From assembly GCF_029531845.1 (NCBI RefSeq), contig NZ_JAMBPV010000002.1, forward strand, positions 372,001 through 436,000: a stretch of 64,000 bases of DNA. Reading direction: 5' to 3'. The position numbers and the translations under genes are program-made. The notes under the pieces are model-generated. The model was not told the origin of the DNA. It worked only from the letters and a program-made list of their open reading frames with translations, and ran no database searches. Shown piece after piece: positions 1 to 8,494 of the stretch. Within the stretch, counting starts at the first letter, position 1. The number at the start of each line of letters is the position of its first letter. This DNA is from Staphylococcus equorum. GTDB taxonomy: Bacteria > Bacillota > Bacilli > Staphylococcales > Staphylococcaceae.

Positions 1-647
<647 letters not shown>

Positions 648-1790
648 CTATATTTCCTCCTTAAATTTGTGATGAATTTTGTGTATTTCCGCAGTTATAT
701 ATTTAATCTCTTGCTCAGTGGTTTGTTCATTAAAGCTAAATCTTACAGAATGTTTTGCGCGTTCTTCATTACCATACATTGCTACTAAAACGTGCGATGG
801 TGTCGTTGTACCTGCTGTACATGCAGAGCCGGACGAGACATATATATTAGATAAATCCAATAAAGTAAGCATTGTTTCTACATCAACGAAAGGCAAATAT
901 AAATTAACGATATGCCCTGTCGAATCAGTCATAGAACCATTCAATTCAAATGGAACAGATCGCTCTTGTAATGTAACGAGAAATTGATTTTTCAAATTCA
1001 TTAAATGAACATTATTATCGTTTATATGATTGTTAGCTAAAGTCAAAGCTTCAGCTAATCCTACAATTTGCGGGAGATTTTCTGTACCTGCTCTTCGTTT
1101 TGCTTCTTGTTCTCCACCTAATTGTGGAAATTGCAATATTGTTTCATTTTTAATTAATAACGCACCTACACCTTTGGGGCCTCCAAATTTATGTGCAGTG
1201 ATACTCATGACATCTATATTAAATTCATGAAAATCTATTTCAAGATGTCCTATCGCTTGGACTGCATCAACATGAAACAAAGCGTTAGATTCAGCTATGA
1301 TGTCGTCAATCTCATACATAGGTTCAACTGTGCCTATTTCGTTATTAACAAACATGATTGACACTAAAATTGTTTCGTCCGTGAGTGCTGCTTTTAATTG
1401 GTCTAGTTGTATTAAGCCTTCATGATCCACATCTAAATATGTCACTTCAAAGCCTTCTTTTTCGAGTTGTTCAAATACATGGAGTACGGAGTGATGTTCA
1501 ATTTTAGATGTAATGATGTGTTTACCTTTATGTTGATGTTCGTACGCAATACCTTTTATTGCAGTATTATTAGATTCAGTAGCGCCACTCGTGAATATGA
1601 CTTCACTTGGCTTAGCCTTAAATATCTTCGCTACAGTTCTACGCGACTCATCGAGATACTTTCTTGCATCTCTACCCATACTATGAACAGAAGATGGATT
1701 ACCATAATGAACGCTATAAACATCCATCATTTTATCTATAACTGCTTGTTTGACTGGTGTTGTTGCAGCATAATCTGCATATACTTCCAT
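648..1790 (-). CDS. Cysteine desulfurase (IscS/NifS-like), sulfur donor for MnmA
   Basis: A PLP-dependent enzyme that takes sulfur from L-cysteine and forms a protein persulfide. From the chosen ATG (1790) it is 380 aa, a normal length. Visible hallmarks are the N-terminal YADYAATTP, the PLP lysine in ITAHKFGGPKG (about residue 201) and the active-site Cys in SSGSACTAG (about residue 324). The open frame extends nine codons upstream, but AGGAG lies 8 nt before the ATG at 1790, so I use that. It sits directly upstream of mnmA, so its main job is probably tRNA thiolation; a wider role in thiamine or Fe-S supply cannot be judged from sequence. Confidence 0.93.
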   Translation of the reverse strand: MEVYADYAATTPVKQAVIDKMMDVYSVHYGNPSSVHSMGRDARKYLDESRRTVAKIFKAKPSEVIFTSGATESNNTAIKGIAYEHQHKGKHIITSKIEHHSVLHVFEQLEKEGFEVTYLDVDHEGLIQLDQLKAALTDETILVSIMFVNNEIGTVEPMYEIDDIIAESNALFHVDAVQAIGHLEIDFHEFNIDVMSITAHKFGGPKGVGALLIKNETILQFPQLGGEQEAKRRAGTENLPQIVGLAEALTLANNHINDNNVHLMNLKNQFLVTLQERSVPFELNGSMTDSTGHIVNLYLPFVDVETMLTLLDLSNIYVSSGSACTAGTTTPSHVLVAMYGNEERAKHSVRFSFNEQTTEQEIKYITAEIHKIHHKFKEEI

Positions 1791-1850
1791 GTTTGACACT
1801 CCTAACAATTTTATCAATGTTCCAATGATAGCACCAACTAATCAAATTTT

Positions 1851-3482
1851 CTAGTTGTCTGTTTCAAAATGTCCACTTTCATCAATTGTTTTGTAATCAT
1901 CTAATAATTTCAAAGTATCATCGGTATTTGACTTACGATATTGATTGAGCGTTAAATTATGAAGTTGTTTATTGGATACTTCCCAATGTGTCGCTGTGAA
2001 TTGTGATTGTAAGTACTGGTCATGTGTGACTATGAACACTTGACCACTAAAACTATGAATCATATTCATAATCAAGTCCTGTGTTGCGATATCGAAATAA
2101 TTTGTCGGTTCATCTAAAATCAATAAATTTGGACTTGAGAAAAATAATATTACAAACTGTAACCTACTTTTCTCTCCCATTGATAAATAAGCAATGGGTA
2201 CACTAATTTTCTCTTGGTCAAAACCAAATGAAGCTAAAATCGTTTGGGCATGACTACGTGTCATTCCTTCTAGAGCTAACAACATATTTAAAGGTGTTTC
2301 TCGGTACGTTAAATTATCATTTTGTTGATTGAAATAACCTATTTTAAGTGAAGGTGTAATATGGATAAAGCCTTGATCAGGTTTTATTTTTTGTCTAATC
2401 AAGCTGATTAATAGTGATTTTCCACTGCCATTGGGTCCAGTAAGTAAAATGTTTTCATTATTCTTAATTTCGAAATTCGCTTGATTATAAATACAAAGAT
2501 CATTTATTGAAATACTGAAATCTTCTAACCTCAATAAATAACGTTTACGCATGTTTTTATGCTGTTCAAAATGAAACTTTCTATTATCTTTTTCGGGTTC
2601 TTCGATATTTTTTTCGTTTAATTTTTGATTTAATTGTGATTCTTTTACTTTTGATTTTTGTGCTAATTTACTCAATCGCTTTTGCATAGAGGGATCGCGG
2701 ACACTCGTTGTTTGCTTAGAAGCAGCGTGCCACTCTTTAACTCTTTGGATAGTATCCTCAAGTTTTTTAACTTCCTGCTGTTGTTTTTCATAAGCATTCG
2801 CTTGTGTTTGGAACTCTAAATCTATAATTTCTTTGTACTGGTTATAATTACCGGTAAATTTCCTTGTATGTGTTCGGTTTATCTCTATGATATGACTAGC
2901 AGTTGCATTAATGAAGCCACGGTGATGAGATACATAAATCATCGTATGCTTTGATTTATTCATGTGAATAATCAAATCATTAAGCATAATTTGATCAAGA
3001 TGATTTGTTGGTTCATCTAATAGAACTAAATCTTTTTCTGAAATAATTGAACGTAATAATGCGACGCGTGTTTGTTGCCCCCCGCTTAAAAGACCTATTT
3101 GTTTGTCTAAATCAGTTTCAGTTAAATTAAAAAAATTTGCCTGTGTTATAATTTTTTGCTCTAATTCATAACCATTATAAGCTATATAATCAACTATTTT
3201 TTCATAGTTATACGTTATTTCTTTTTTTAATTTTAATATTTCTGGAAATAAAGATAAAATGAATTCCATTCCAGTTTCATTATAATAGTCTGTCATATCT
3301 TGTTGCATAAGGTATGCATTATCTCTATATTTTAAGTATATTTCATTCAATAAAGTCGTTTTCCCTACACCATTATCACCCACGAGCGCTACGTGTTCTC
3401 CCGTTTCAACACTTATATTCACGTAATTTATCAGCATTTTACCATATTTTTCAAATGGTTTTTGAACATAATAAAAAGACAT
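1851..3482 (-). CDS. ABC-F family ATPase (Msr/Vga/Lsa/Sal-type, possible antibiotic-resistance ribosome protection protein)
   Basis: A 543-aa cytosolic protein with two ATP-binding cassettes and no membrane segments. First cassette: Walker A GDNGVGKT (35-42), signature LSGGQQ (132-137), Walker B LLDEPTNHLD (154-163). A charged, helical linker runs about 215-315. Second cassette: GPNGSGKS (349-356), LSMGEK (433-438), ILDEPTNYFD (455-464). This is ABC-F architecture; such proteins bind the ribosomal E site, and several staphylococcal members (Vga, Msr, Sal) dislodge ribosome-targeting drugs. Length fits the resistance-type group, but substrate cannot be read from sequence. I chose the ATG at 3482 (AGGA 7-8 nt upstream) over an in-frame extension of 17 codons. 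It stands alone, with its own promoter about 200 nt upstream. Confidence 0.85.
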   Translation of the reverse strand: MSFYYVQKPFEKYGKMLINYVNISVETGEHVALVGDNGVGKTTLLNEIYLKYRDNAYLMQQDMTDYYNETGMEFILSLFPEILKLKKEITYNYEKIVDYIAYNGYELEQKIITQANFFNLTETDLDKQIGLLSGGQQTRVALLRSIISEKDLVLLDEPTNHLDQIMLNDLIIHMNKSKHTMIYVSHHRGFINATASHIIEINRTHTRKFTGNYNQYKEIIDLEFQTQANAYEKQQQEVKKLEDTIQRVKEWHAASKQTTSVRDPSMQKRLSKLAQKSKVKESQLNQKLNEKNIEEPEKDNRKFHFEQHKNMRKRYLLRLEDFSISINDLCIYNQANFEIKNNENILLTGPNGSGKSLLISLIRQKIKPDQGFIHITPSLKIGYFNQQNDNLTYRETPLNMLLALEGMTRSHAQTILASFGFDQEKISVPIAYLSMGEKSRLQFVILFFSSPNLLILDEPTNYFDIATQDLIMNMIHSFSGQVFIVTHDQYLQSQFTATHWEVSNKQLHNLTLNQYRKSNTDDTLKLLDDYKTIDESGHFETDN

Positions 3483-3550
3483 ATCAATTTCCTCGCTTCC
3501 AAGGATATGAAATGCCATAAATATATACTGCAATCAATATATGTGGTTAC

Positions 3551-3694
3551 TTAATAATAGCTCATATTATTTACGACATGGACGTATCCTGTAACTTTTT
3601 CTTTTAAATGTAATTGTATTAATTTGTTCTCTTGATATTTATCCAATGTCTTCATCGCCTTAATTAAGCCACCTAACGTTTTAATTTCATTCAT
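3551..3694 (-). CDS. Small ORF in the leader of the ABC-F gene (47 codons; translation doubtful)
   Basis: An open frame of 47 codons starting MNEIKTLGGLIK and ending NNMSYY lies between the promoter and the ABC-F gene. Its first ATG overlaps the -10 box, so it would not be on the mRNA; an internal ATG 13 codons later (MKTLDKYQENK) is preceded by AAGG at poor spacing. It may be a regulatory leader peptide, as found upstream of some erm, msr and vga genes, or chance. I do not recognise the peptide. Confidence 0.3.
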   Translation of the reverse strand: MNEIKTLGGLIKAMKTLDKYQENKLIQLHLKEKVTGYVHVVNNMSYY

Positions 3695-3721
3695 TATAAC
3701 AATGAGCAGTTTCTTACGCAA
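3693..3721 (-). promoter_or_regulatory. SigA-type promoter for the ABC-F gene
   Basis: Reading the minus strand: -35 TTGCGT (3721-3716), 17-nt spacer, perfect -10 TATAAT (3698-3693). The predicted transcript starts near 3686 and leaves a leader of about 200 nt before the ABC-F start codon, long enough for attenuation. The leader holds AT-rich inverted repeats but no clear terminator with a U-run. Confidence 0.65.
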
Positions 3722-3724
3722 GTT

Positions 3725-3753
3725 TTATAACGACTGTTATACTTCAATATAAT
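3725..3753 (+). promoter_or_regulatory. Probable promoter of the luciferase-like gene
   Basis: A perfect TATAAT (3748-3753) lies 10 nt before the AAGGAGG ribosome site of the plus-strand gene. The best -35 at 17 nt is TTATAA, which is weak. It is nearly back to back with the ABC-F promoter, so the two genes are divergently transcribed from adjacent start sites. Confidence 0.45.
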
Positions 3754-3782
3754 AACAATCACTAAGGAGGACAACAATAAAC

Positions 3783-4781
3783 ATGTACAATTTAAAATTA
3801 TCAGCGCTTAATCTTGTACCTATTCGAGAAGGAGAAGATGATCAATCTGCGATTAAAGATATGGTTAAATTAGCTCAAAATTTGGAAACGTTGGATTATG
3901 AGCGATATTGGATTGCAGAACATCACAATGCACCAAATTTAGTAAGTTCTGCAACTGCTTTATTAATCCAACATACCTTAGAGCATACATCTAAAATCCG
4001 AGTGGGATCGGGAGGTATTATGCTACCAAATCACGCACCATTAGTAGTTGCCGAGCAGTTTGGTACGATGGAAACGATATTTCCAGAACGTGTAGATTTA
4101 GGTTTAGGACGTGCTCCTGGTACTGATATGATGACAGCAAGTGCATTACGCAGAGATCAACATAATGGCGTTTATGAATTCCCGGAAGAAGTTGAACAAC
4201 TCGCTAAATATTTTGGTCCAGGTAACCAACAAGCATATGTTCGTGCTTACCCTGCAGTAGATAAACATGTACCACTTTATATCCTAGGTTCATCTACTGA
4301 CTCTGCTCATTTAGCAGCACGAAAAGGACTTCCTTATGTATTTGCTGGCCATTTTGCACCACAACAAATGAAAGATGCGATTGATATATATAAAGATTTA
4401 TTTGAACCTTCCGACGCACTTAGCAAACCTTATGTCATCGTTTGTTTAAATGCCATTGTTGCTGATAATGATGAACAAGCTGAATACTTATCAACGACCC
4501 AAGCACAAGTTATGGTCAGTATAACTAGAGGTAGAATGCAACCACTTCAACCACCTACTGATGATTTAAAAGGCATTTTAACGCCTACTGAATTTGAAGT
4601 TGCGCAACAACGTATGCGCTCATCTCTTATCGGCTCAGAAGAAACTGTAAAAAATAAAATTAAAGCATTTATAGATGAACATGGTGACATTGATGAATTA
4701 ATGGCTATCAGTTATATTTATGATCAAGAAGCTCAACTTGATTCTTACCGTAAATTAAAAAATGTAATAGATACGTTGTAA
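3783..4781 (+). CDS. Luciferase-like (LLM class) flavin-dependent oxidoreductase
   Basis: A 332-aa soluble TIM-barrel protein of the bacterial luciferase-like monooxygenase family, which use reduced FMN to oxidise small organic substrates. Supporting features are the N-terminal LSALNLVPIREG, YWIAEHHNAP, the glycine-rich VGSGGIMLPNH, ERVDLGLGRAPGT and LYILGSSTDSA. These match the MsnO8-like subgroup. The start ATG follows AAGGAGG. It is one of only a few plus-strand genes here and ends in a strong terminator. The natural substrate is unknown, and the shared promoter region with the ABC-F gene does not prove a shared role. Confidence 0.85.
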   Translation: MYNLKLSALNLVPIREGEDDQSAIKDMVKLAQNLETLDYERYWIAEHHNAPNLVSSATALLIQHTLEHTSKIRVGSGGIMLPNHAPLVVAEQFGTMETIFPERVDLGLGRAPGTDMMTASALRRDQHNGVYEFPEEVEQLAKYFGPGNQQAYVRAYPAVDKHVPLYILGSSTDSAHLAARKGLPYVFAGHFAPQQMKDAIDIYKDLFEPSDALSKPYVIVCLNAIVADNDEQAEYLSTTQAQVMVSITRGRMQPLQPPTDDLKGILTPTEFEVAQQRMRSSLIGSEETVKNKIKAFIDEHGDIDELMAISYIYDQEAQLDSYRKLKNVIDTL

Positions 4782-4802
4782 ATTTCAAGCTAATGAAATG
4801 TT

Positions 4803-4838
4803 AAAATCCCAATCTACATAGTTGTAGATTGGGATTTT
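4803..4838 (+). terminator. Strong bidirectional terminator
   Basis: A perfect 16-bp inverted repeat (4803-4818 with 4823-4838), loop TAGT, flanked by A-run and T-run. It ends the plus-strand oxidoreductase and can also stop transcripts leaving the small charged protein gene on the minus strand. Confidence 0.9.
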
Positions 4839-4879
4839 AAGTATTTTACAAAATGGTTTATTTAAAATTTAAACAAAAA

Positions 4880-5044
4880 TTATTTTTCGTCTTTTTTGTC
4901 TTCATCTTTTTTATCGTCACTGCCACCAGTGAATTTATCAATTTGTTCTGAAGCTTGTTGTGCTTTTTCATTGTCAGAACCTTTTAACTTTTCAGATACA
5001 GTTTTTGCAGTGTTTTTTGCTTTGTCTAAGAAATTTTCAGCCAT
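4880..5044 (-). CDS. Small charged protein, 54 aa, downstream of csbD-like gene
   Basis: The ORF begins MAENFLDKAKNTAKTVSEKL and ends in a lysine/aspartate-rich tail. The ribosome site AAAGGAG lies 8 nt from the ATG, so translation is likely. The composition is very hydrophilic, with no membrane segment and probably a helical, partly disordered fold. Its N-terminal half resembles, loosely, the small proteins annotated as Rv0909-like antitoxins, but I see no partner toxin. It follows the CsbD-like gene by 36 nt with no terminator between, so the two are probably one general-stress operon. Function unknown. Confidence 0.7.
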   Translation of the reverse strand: MAENFLDKAKNTAKTVSEKLKGSDNEKAQQASEQIDKFTGGSDDKKDEDKKDEK

Positions 5045-5080
5045 AGTAATTACTCCTTTGAAAGTTAATTAAAACTTCAC

Positions 5081-5263
5081 TTATTTTTTAAATTTATCAA
5101 TAGCGTCATTCGCTTTATCTTTTGCATTTTCTACGAATTCTTTAGCTTTACCAGAAGTTTTATCTTCCTTGCCTTCGCTTTCTAAATCTTTATTGTCAGT
5201 TACATTACCGACTGTTTCTTTTACATTACCTTTTGCTTGTTCGAATTTATTTTCATCTGCCAT
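5081..5263 (-). CDS. CsbD-family general stress protein
   Basis: A 60-aa hydrophilic protein of the CsbD family: [20 protein letters not shown], then [13 protein letters not shown]. In Bacillus and staphylococci such proteins are induced through SigB under stress, and their molecular role is unknown. AAGGAGG lies 8 nt before the ATG. A SigB-like promoter is visible upstream and a second small charged gene follows. Confidence 0.9.
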   Translation of the reverse strand: MADENKFEQAKGNVKETVGNVTDNKDLESEGKEDKTSGKAKEFVENAKDKANDAIDKFKK

Positions 5264-5297
5264 GTAAATTACCTCCTTAGCAATGTATATAAATTAA

Positions 5298-5322
5298 ATA
5301 CCACTAATTATTGTGTCTAAAC
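5298..5322 (-). promoter_or_regulatory. SigB-type promoter of the csbD-like gene
   Basis: On the minus strand GTTTAG (5322-5317), 13-nt spacer, TGGTAT (5303-5298). The consensus is GTTTAA, 12-15 nt, GGGTAT, so each half differs at one position. Known SigB control of csbD homologues supports the call. Confidence 0.65.
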
Positions 5323-5399
5323 ATGATAAAGAAAATAAATCCAATATTTTCATTAAAAGAAATCGTTTTGAACTATAAAATTATAAATTATATTTCATT

Positions 5400-5819
5400 T
5401 TAAATATAAAACATGTAACCGTCTAAATCATCAGTCTCTTTAAAATCAGCTAAATATTGTAAAGTTGTATTATCAAGTACTTCTCTTACAGCATCTCTCA
5501 TTCTAATCCAAAGTTCTTTTTGTGCAGGTGGCTCTGATTCAATACTTTCTACAAACGTAATTGGACCTTCTAATAAACGTATAATATCACCAGCTGTTAT
5601 TTCTTCCGCTGGCACTCTTAATTGGTAACCGCCTTTTGCACCACGAACACTTCGAATTAACCCAGCATTCCGTAAAGGACCGACTAATTGCTCTAGATAT
5701 AGATCACTTAAATTATTTTCTTCTGCTATAGATTTTAATGATACGCATCCTTGACCTTGTTTTTTAGCTAGGGAAATCATTAATGTTAACCCATATCTTC
5801 CTTTTGTTGAAATTTTCAT
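5400..5819 (-). CDS. cymR: Rrf2-family regulator CymR (cysteine metabolism repressor)
   Basis: A 139-aa winged-helix repressor, the usual CymR length. In B. subtilis and S. aureus CymR, with CysK, represses sulfur uptake and cysteine synthesis genes. Visible: N-terminal MKISTKGRYGLTLMISLA, the recognition region DLYLEQLVGPLRNAGLIRS and the wing RGAKGGYQL. There is a single cysteine, Cys25 (GQGCVS), the position reported as a redox sensor in S. aureus CymR. It has no Fe-S cysteine triad, so it is CymR-like and not IscR-like. GAGG precedes the ATG. It is divergent from rarA across an inverted repeat. Confidence 0.92.
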   Translation of the reverse strand: MKISTKGRYGLTLMISLAKKQGQGCVSLKSIAEENNLSDLYLEQLVGPLRNAGLIRSVRGAKGGYQLRVPAEEITAGDIIRLLEGPITFVESIESEPPAQKELWIRMRDAVREVLDNTTLQYLADFKETDDLDGYMFYI

Positions 5820-5847
5820 TATATTACCTCACTTAATTCGAATACTA

Positions 5848-5882
5848 TATATTAACATTCTATCATTTTTTACGTTAATATA
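5848..5882. promoter_or_regulatory. Inverted repeat between cymR and rarA (possible operator)
   Basis: A perfect 9-bp inverted repeat, TATATTAAC (5848-5856) and GTTAATATA (5874-5882), spaced by 17 nt, fills the divergent promoter region. It could be an autoregulatory operator or overlapping -10 elements. It does not obviously match the CymR site known from B. subtilis. Confidence 0.35.
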
Positions 5883-5905
5883 GAATTAGAAAGGTGTGAC
5901 AGATT

Positions 5906-7183
5906 GTGACGAACGAACCACTTGCATCAAGAATGCGTCCGAATAACATAGATGAAATTATTTCTCAAAAACATTTAGTAGGTCCAAAAGGGATTATTAG
6001 AAGAATGGTTGAAACGAAAAGATTATCTTCAATGATATTCTTTGGCCCACCTGGTATAGGTAAAACAAGTATTGCAAAAGCGATATCTGGCAGTACGCAA
6101 TTTAAATTTCGACAGCTCAATGCTGTAACAAATACAAAAAAAGATATGCAGCTAATTGTTGAAGAAGCTAAAATGTCTGGACAAGTAATTCTACTATTAG
6201 ATGAAATACATCGTTTAGATAAAGCTAAACAAGATTTTTTACTGCCACACTTAGAAAATGGAAAAATTGTTTTAATTGGCGCGACAACATCTAATCCTTA
6301 TCATGCAATTAATCCTGCTATACGTTCGAGAGCTCAAATTTTCGAATTATATCCATTAGATGACGATGATGTCAGAGTGTCATTAGACAGAGCAATTAAT
6401 GATGCTGAACGTGGCCTCGCTACTTACAATCCAATTGTTGATGATGAAGCAATGACTTACTTTACCACACAAAGTCAAGGTGACGTAAGAAGCGCTCTCA
6501 ATGCTTTGGAATTGGCTGTATTAAGTTCTAAAGTTACTGATGATAATAGACATATCACACTAGAAGATGCGAAGGATTGTTTGCAAAAAGGTGCTTTTGT
6601 AAGTGATAAAGATGGTGACATGCACTATGATGTGATGAGTGCTTTTCAAAAATCAATTAGAGGTAGCGATGTCAATGCTGCATTACATTATCTAGCACGC
6701 TTAATTGAAGCTGGTGATTTACCAACTATCGTTCGACGTTTGTTAGTGATTAGTTTTGAAGATGTCGGATTAGCGTCACCAGCAGCTGGTCAACGGACAT
6801 TAGCAGCAATAGAGTCAGCTGAACGTTTAGGTTTCCCTGAAGCTAGAATTCCTTTGAGTCAAGCTGTAATTGAACTTTGTTTATCACCTAAATCTAACTC
6901 AGGTATTTCAGCTATTGATGCTGCCCTATCAGATATACGTAAGGGTCATGTCGGTCAGATTCCAGACCATTTAAAGGATGGTCATTATGCAGGTGCTAAA
7001 GAATTGGGTCGTGCAATCGGATATAAATATCCGCATAGTTATGACAGCGGATTCGTTGCACAACAATATTTACCTGATAAACTTAAAAATAAAATTTATT
7101 ATGAACCTAAAGCAACCTCTAAAAGTGAACAGCAGTTTAAATCTGTTTATGATAATATTAATCGCTCACAAAACAAGAAATAA
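5906..7183 (+). CDS. rarA: Replication-associated recombination ATPase RarA (MgsA)
   Basis: A 425-aa AAA+ ATPase of the clamp-loader group that acts at stalled replication forks. Visible: Walker A GPPGIGKT (47-54), Walker B LLLDEIHRL (96-104), sensor GATTSNP, arginine finger region IRSRAQIFEL, and the C-terminal tetramerisation part with DHLKDGHYAG and GYKYPHSY. The start is GTG (5906) with AAAGGTG upstream. It is divergent from cymR and ends in a terminator 29 nt downstream. Codon use is like its neighbours. Confidence 0.93.
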   Translation: MTNEPLASRMRPNNIDEIISQKHLVGPKGIIRRMVETKRLSSMIFFGPPGIGKTSIAKAISGSTQFKFRQLNAVTNTKKDMQLIVEEAKMSGQVILLLDEIHRLDKAKQDFLLPHLENGKIVLIGATTSNPYHAINPAIRSRAQIFELYPLDDDDVRVSLDRAINDAERGLATYNPIVDDEAMTYFTTQSQGDVRSALNALELAVLSSKVTDDNRHITLEDAKDCLQKGAFVSDKDGDMHYDVMSAFQKSIRGSDVNAALHYLARLIEAGDLPTIVRRLLVISFEDVGLASPAAGQRTLAAIESAERLGFPEARIPLSQAVIELCLSPKSNSGISAIDAALSDIRKGHVGQIPDHLKDGHYAGAKELGRAIGYKYPHSYDSGFVAQQYLPDKLKNKIYYEPKATSKSEQQFKSVYDNINRSQNKK

Positions 7184-7211
7184 ATCTGAAATATGACTCA
7201 GTATAATCAAT

Positions 7212-7246
7212 AAAAGGTAGCTCCCAAAAACTGGAAGCTACCTTTT
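7212..7246 (+). terminator. Terminator of rarA
   Basis: Stem AAAAGGTAGCT (7212-7222) with AGCTACCTTTT (7236-7246), ending in a T-run. The flanking A-run makes it usable for the minus strand too. Confidence 0.85.
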
Positions 7247-7305
7247 TAAAATAATTATTGCTGAATTAGCATTTACTTTCAAAGCGTAGTGCATTTATAT
7301 CACTT

Positions 7306-8076
7306 TTATTTTTTGTCTTTAATACGAGTAACGGGAATATTTTTTAGAATATCGTTGATTACATAACCCGCACTGATTAATCCAACTACACTCGGTACAA
7401 AAGCATTTGAAGATGGGGGCATTTGACCTTTTCTCGTTGGTGCATTAGCATCCCCCACCGTATCTTTAACATCTTCTCTAATTACAATCGGACTTTCATC
7501 TGAAAATACAACAGGAACCCCTTTATGAATGCCTAATTTTTTTAATTTACGTCTTATAATTTTAGCCATAGGATCTGTATGTGTTTTAGAAATATCTGCA
7601 ACTTCAAAACGTGTTGGATCAATTTTATTGGCAGCACCCATACTTGAAATCACTGAAATGCCTCTATCTAAACATTCCTTCATTAAGTGTACTTTATAAA
7701 TGATTGTATCACTTGCATCTACAAAATAATCAATATCATACTCACTGAACAATGCTTCATAAGTCTCTTCTGTATAAAACATATGCAATGATGTCACTTT
7801 ACAATCAGGATTAATTAATTTAATACGTTCTTCCATCAAAGTTACTTTACTCTGACCAATCGTAGTAGTAAGCGCATGCAATTGACGATTGACGTTGGTG
7901 ATATCAACATCATCTTTATCAATAAGAATGATATGACCAATATTTGTACGTGCTAAAGCTTCAGCGGCAAATGAACCAACGCCACCTACACCAAGCACAA
8001 CAACTGTCTTTTCTTTTAATAATTCTAAGCCTTCTTGTCCATAGGCTAATTCATTTCTAGAAAATTGATGTCTCAT
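7306..8076 (-). CDS. tcdA: tRNA threonylcarbamoyladenosine dehydratase TcdA (ThiF/E1-like)
   Basis: A 256-aa member of the E1/ThiF/MoeB superfamily that uses ATP to cyclise t6A37 of ANN-decoding tRNAs to ct6A. Visible: the nucleotide-binding loop GVGGVGS (29-35), the adenylation region DKDDVDITNVNRQ, DYFVDASDT, and RKGQMPPSSNAFVPSVVGL near the C-terminus. No CxxC zinc pairs are seen, as expected for TcdA versus ThiF. AAGGAG precedes the ATG. It lies between rarA and the 6S RNA. Confidence 0.9.
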   Translation of the reverse strand: MRHQFSRNELAYGQEGLELLKEKTVVVLGVGGVGSFAAEALARTNIGHIILIDKDDVDITNVNRQLHALTTTIGQSKVTLMEERIKLINPDCKVTSLHMFYTEETYEALFSEYDIDYFVDASDTIIYKVHLMKECLDRGISVISSMGAANKIDPTRFEVADISKTHTDPMAKIIRRKLKKLGIHKGVPVVFSDESPIVIREDVKDTVGDANAPTRKGQMPPSSNAFVPSVVGLISAGYVINDILKNIPVTRIKDKK

Positions 8077-8207
8077 CTAAATACTCCTTATTATTAATAA
8101 TATGCCATAACAAAACTATTATAACATTAACATATATTTATATTTACAAAATGCATTATACATCTTACATTATTTGAATTAATAACATTCATATCTTAAA
8201 TTTCAGC

Positions 8208-8438
8208 AAAAAAATACGCAAGACCGAAGTCTTGCGTACGATAGAGTCCGTTAGTGCCGTAGTTATAAAGTGCTTGATCATTCGGCCTGCTTAAAACAGG
8301 TGGGTGCCCTGTTTCTTGTTTTGCAAGTCCTCCTAATGAGGCGTGTGCGCTGCAAGAAAACCCATTGGGCTCCCGGATCAAAGAGTGTTAGGCCCAAATA
8401 TGAAGCAAACTTACGAACACTTCAGATGACTATCTTAT
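8208..8438 (-). ncRNA. ssrS: 6S RNA (ssrS), global RNA polymerase regulator
   Basis: A roughly 230-nt non-coding transcript between aspS and tcdA. The minus strand has conserved Firmicute 6S segments such as TTTGGGCCTAACAC, CCGGGAGCCCAATGGG and TTGCAGCGCACACGCCTC, which I recognise from Bacillus and Staphylococcus 6S RNA. The 5' and 3' parts can pair (GATAG near the start with CTATC near the end), leaving a large central bulge that mimics an open promoter. It has its own promoter and ends in a strong hairpin plus T-run. ORFs reported through this segment on either strand are not real genes. Confidence 0.85.
8215..8238 (-). terminator. Terminator of 6S RNA
   Basis: Perfect 10-bp stem TACGCAAGAC/GTCTTGCGTA with a four-base TTCG-type loop on the minus strand, followed by seven T residues. 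Confidence 0.93.
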
Positions 8439-8444
8439 GTGAAC

Positions 8445-8472
8445 ATCATAACACATAATCACAAATTAGCAA
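8445..8472 (-). promoter_or_regulatory. Promoter of 6S RNA
   Basis: Minus strand -35 TTGCTA (8472-8467), 16-nt spacer, -10 TATGAT (8450-8445). The predicted start near 8438 fits the length of the RNA. Confidence 0.6.
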
Positions 8473-8494
8473 GAATTATTACTTCTTACAATAA

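Noticed and set aside
3483..3533. Upstream in-frame extension of the ABC-F protein (17 codons)
   Set aside because: The AGGA ribosome site lies inside it and the conserved fold starts after MSFYYVQ.
8196..8458. Short ORFs on both strands (61-62 codons) over the aspS-tcdA gap
   Set aside because: They cover the 6S RNA gene, including its terminator, and have no ribosome sites.
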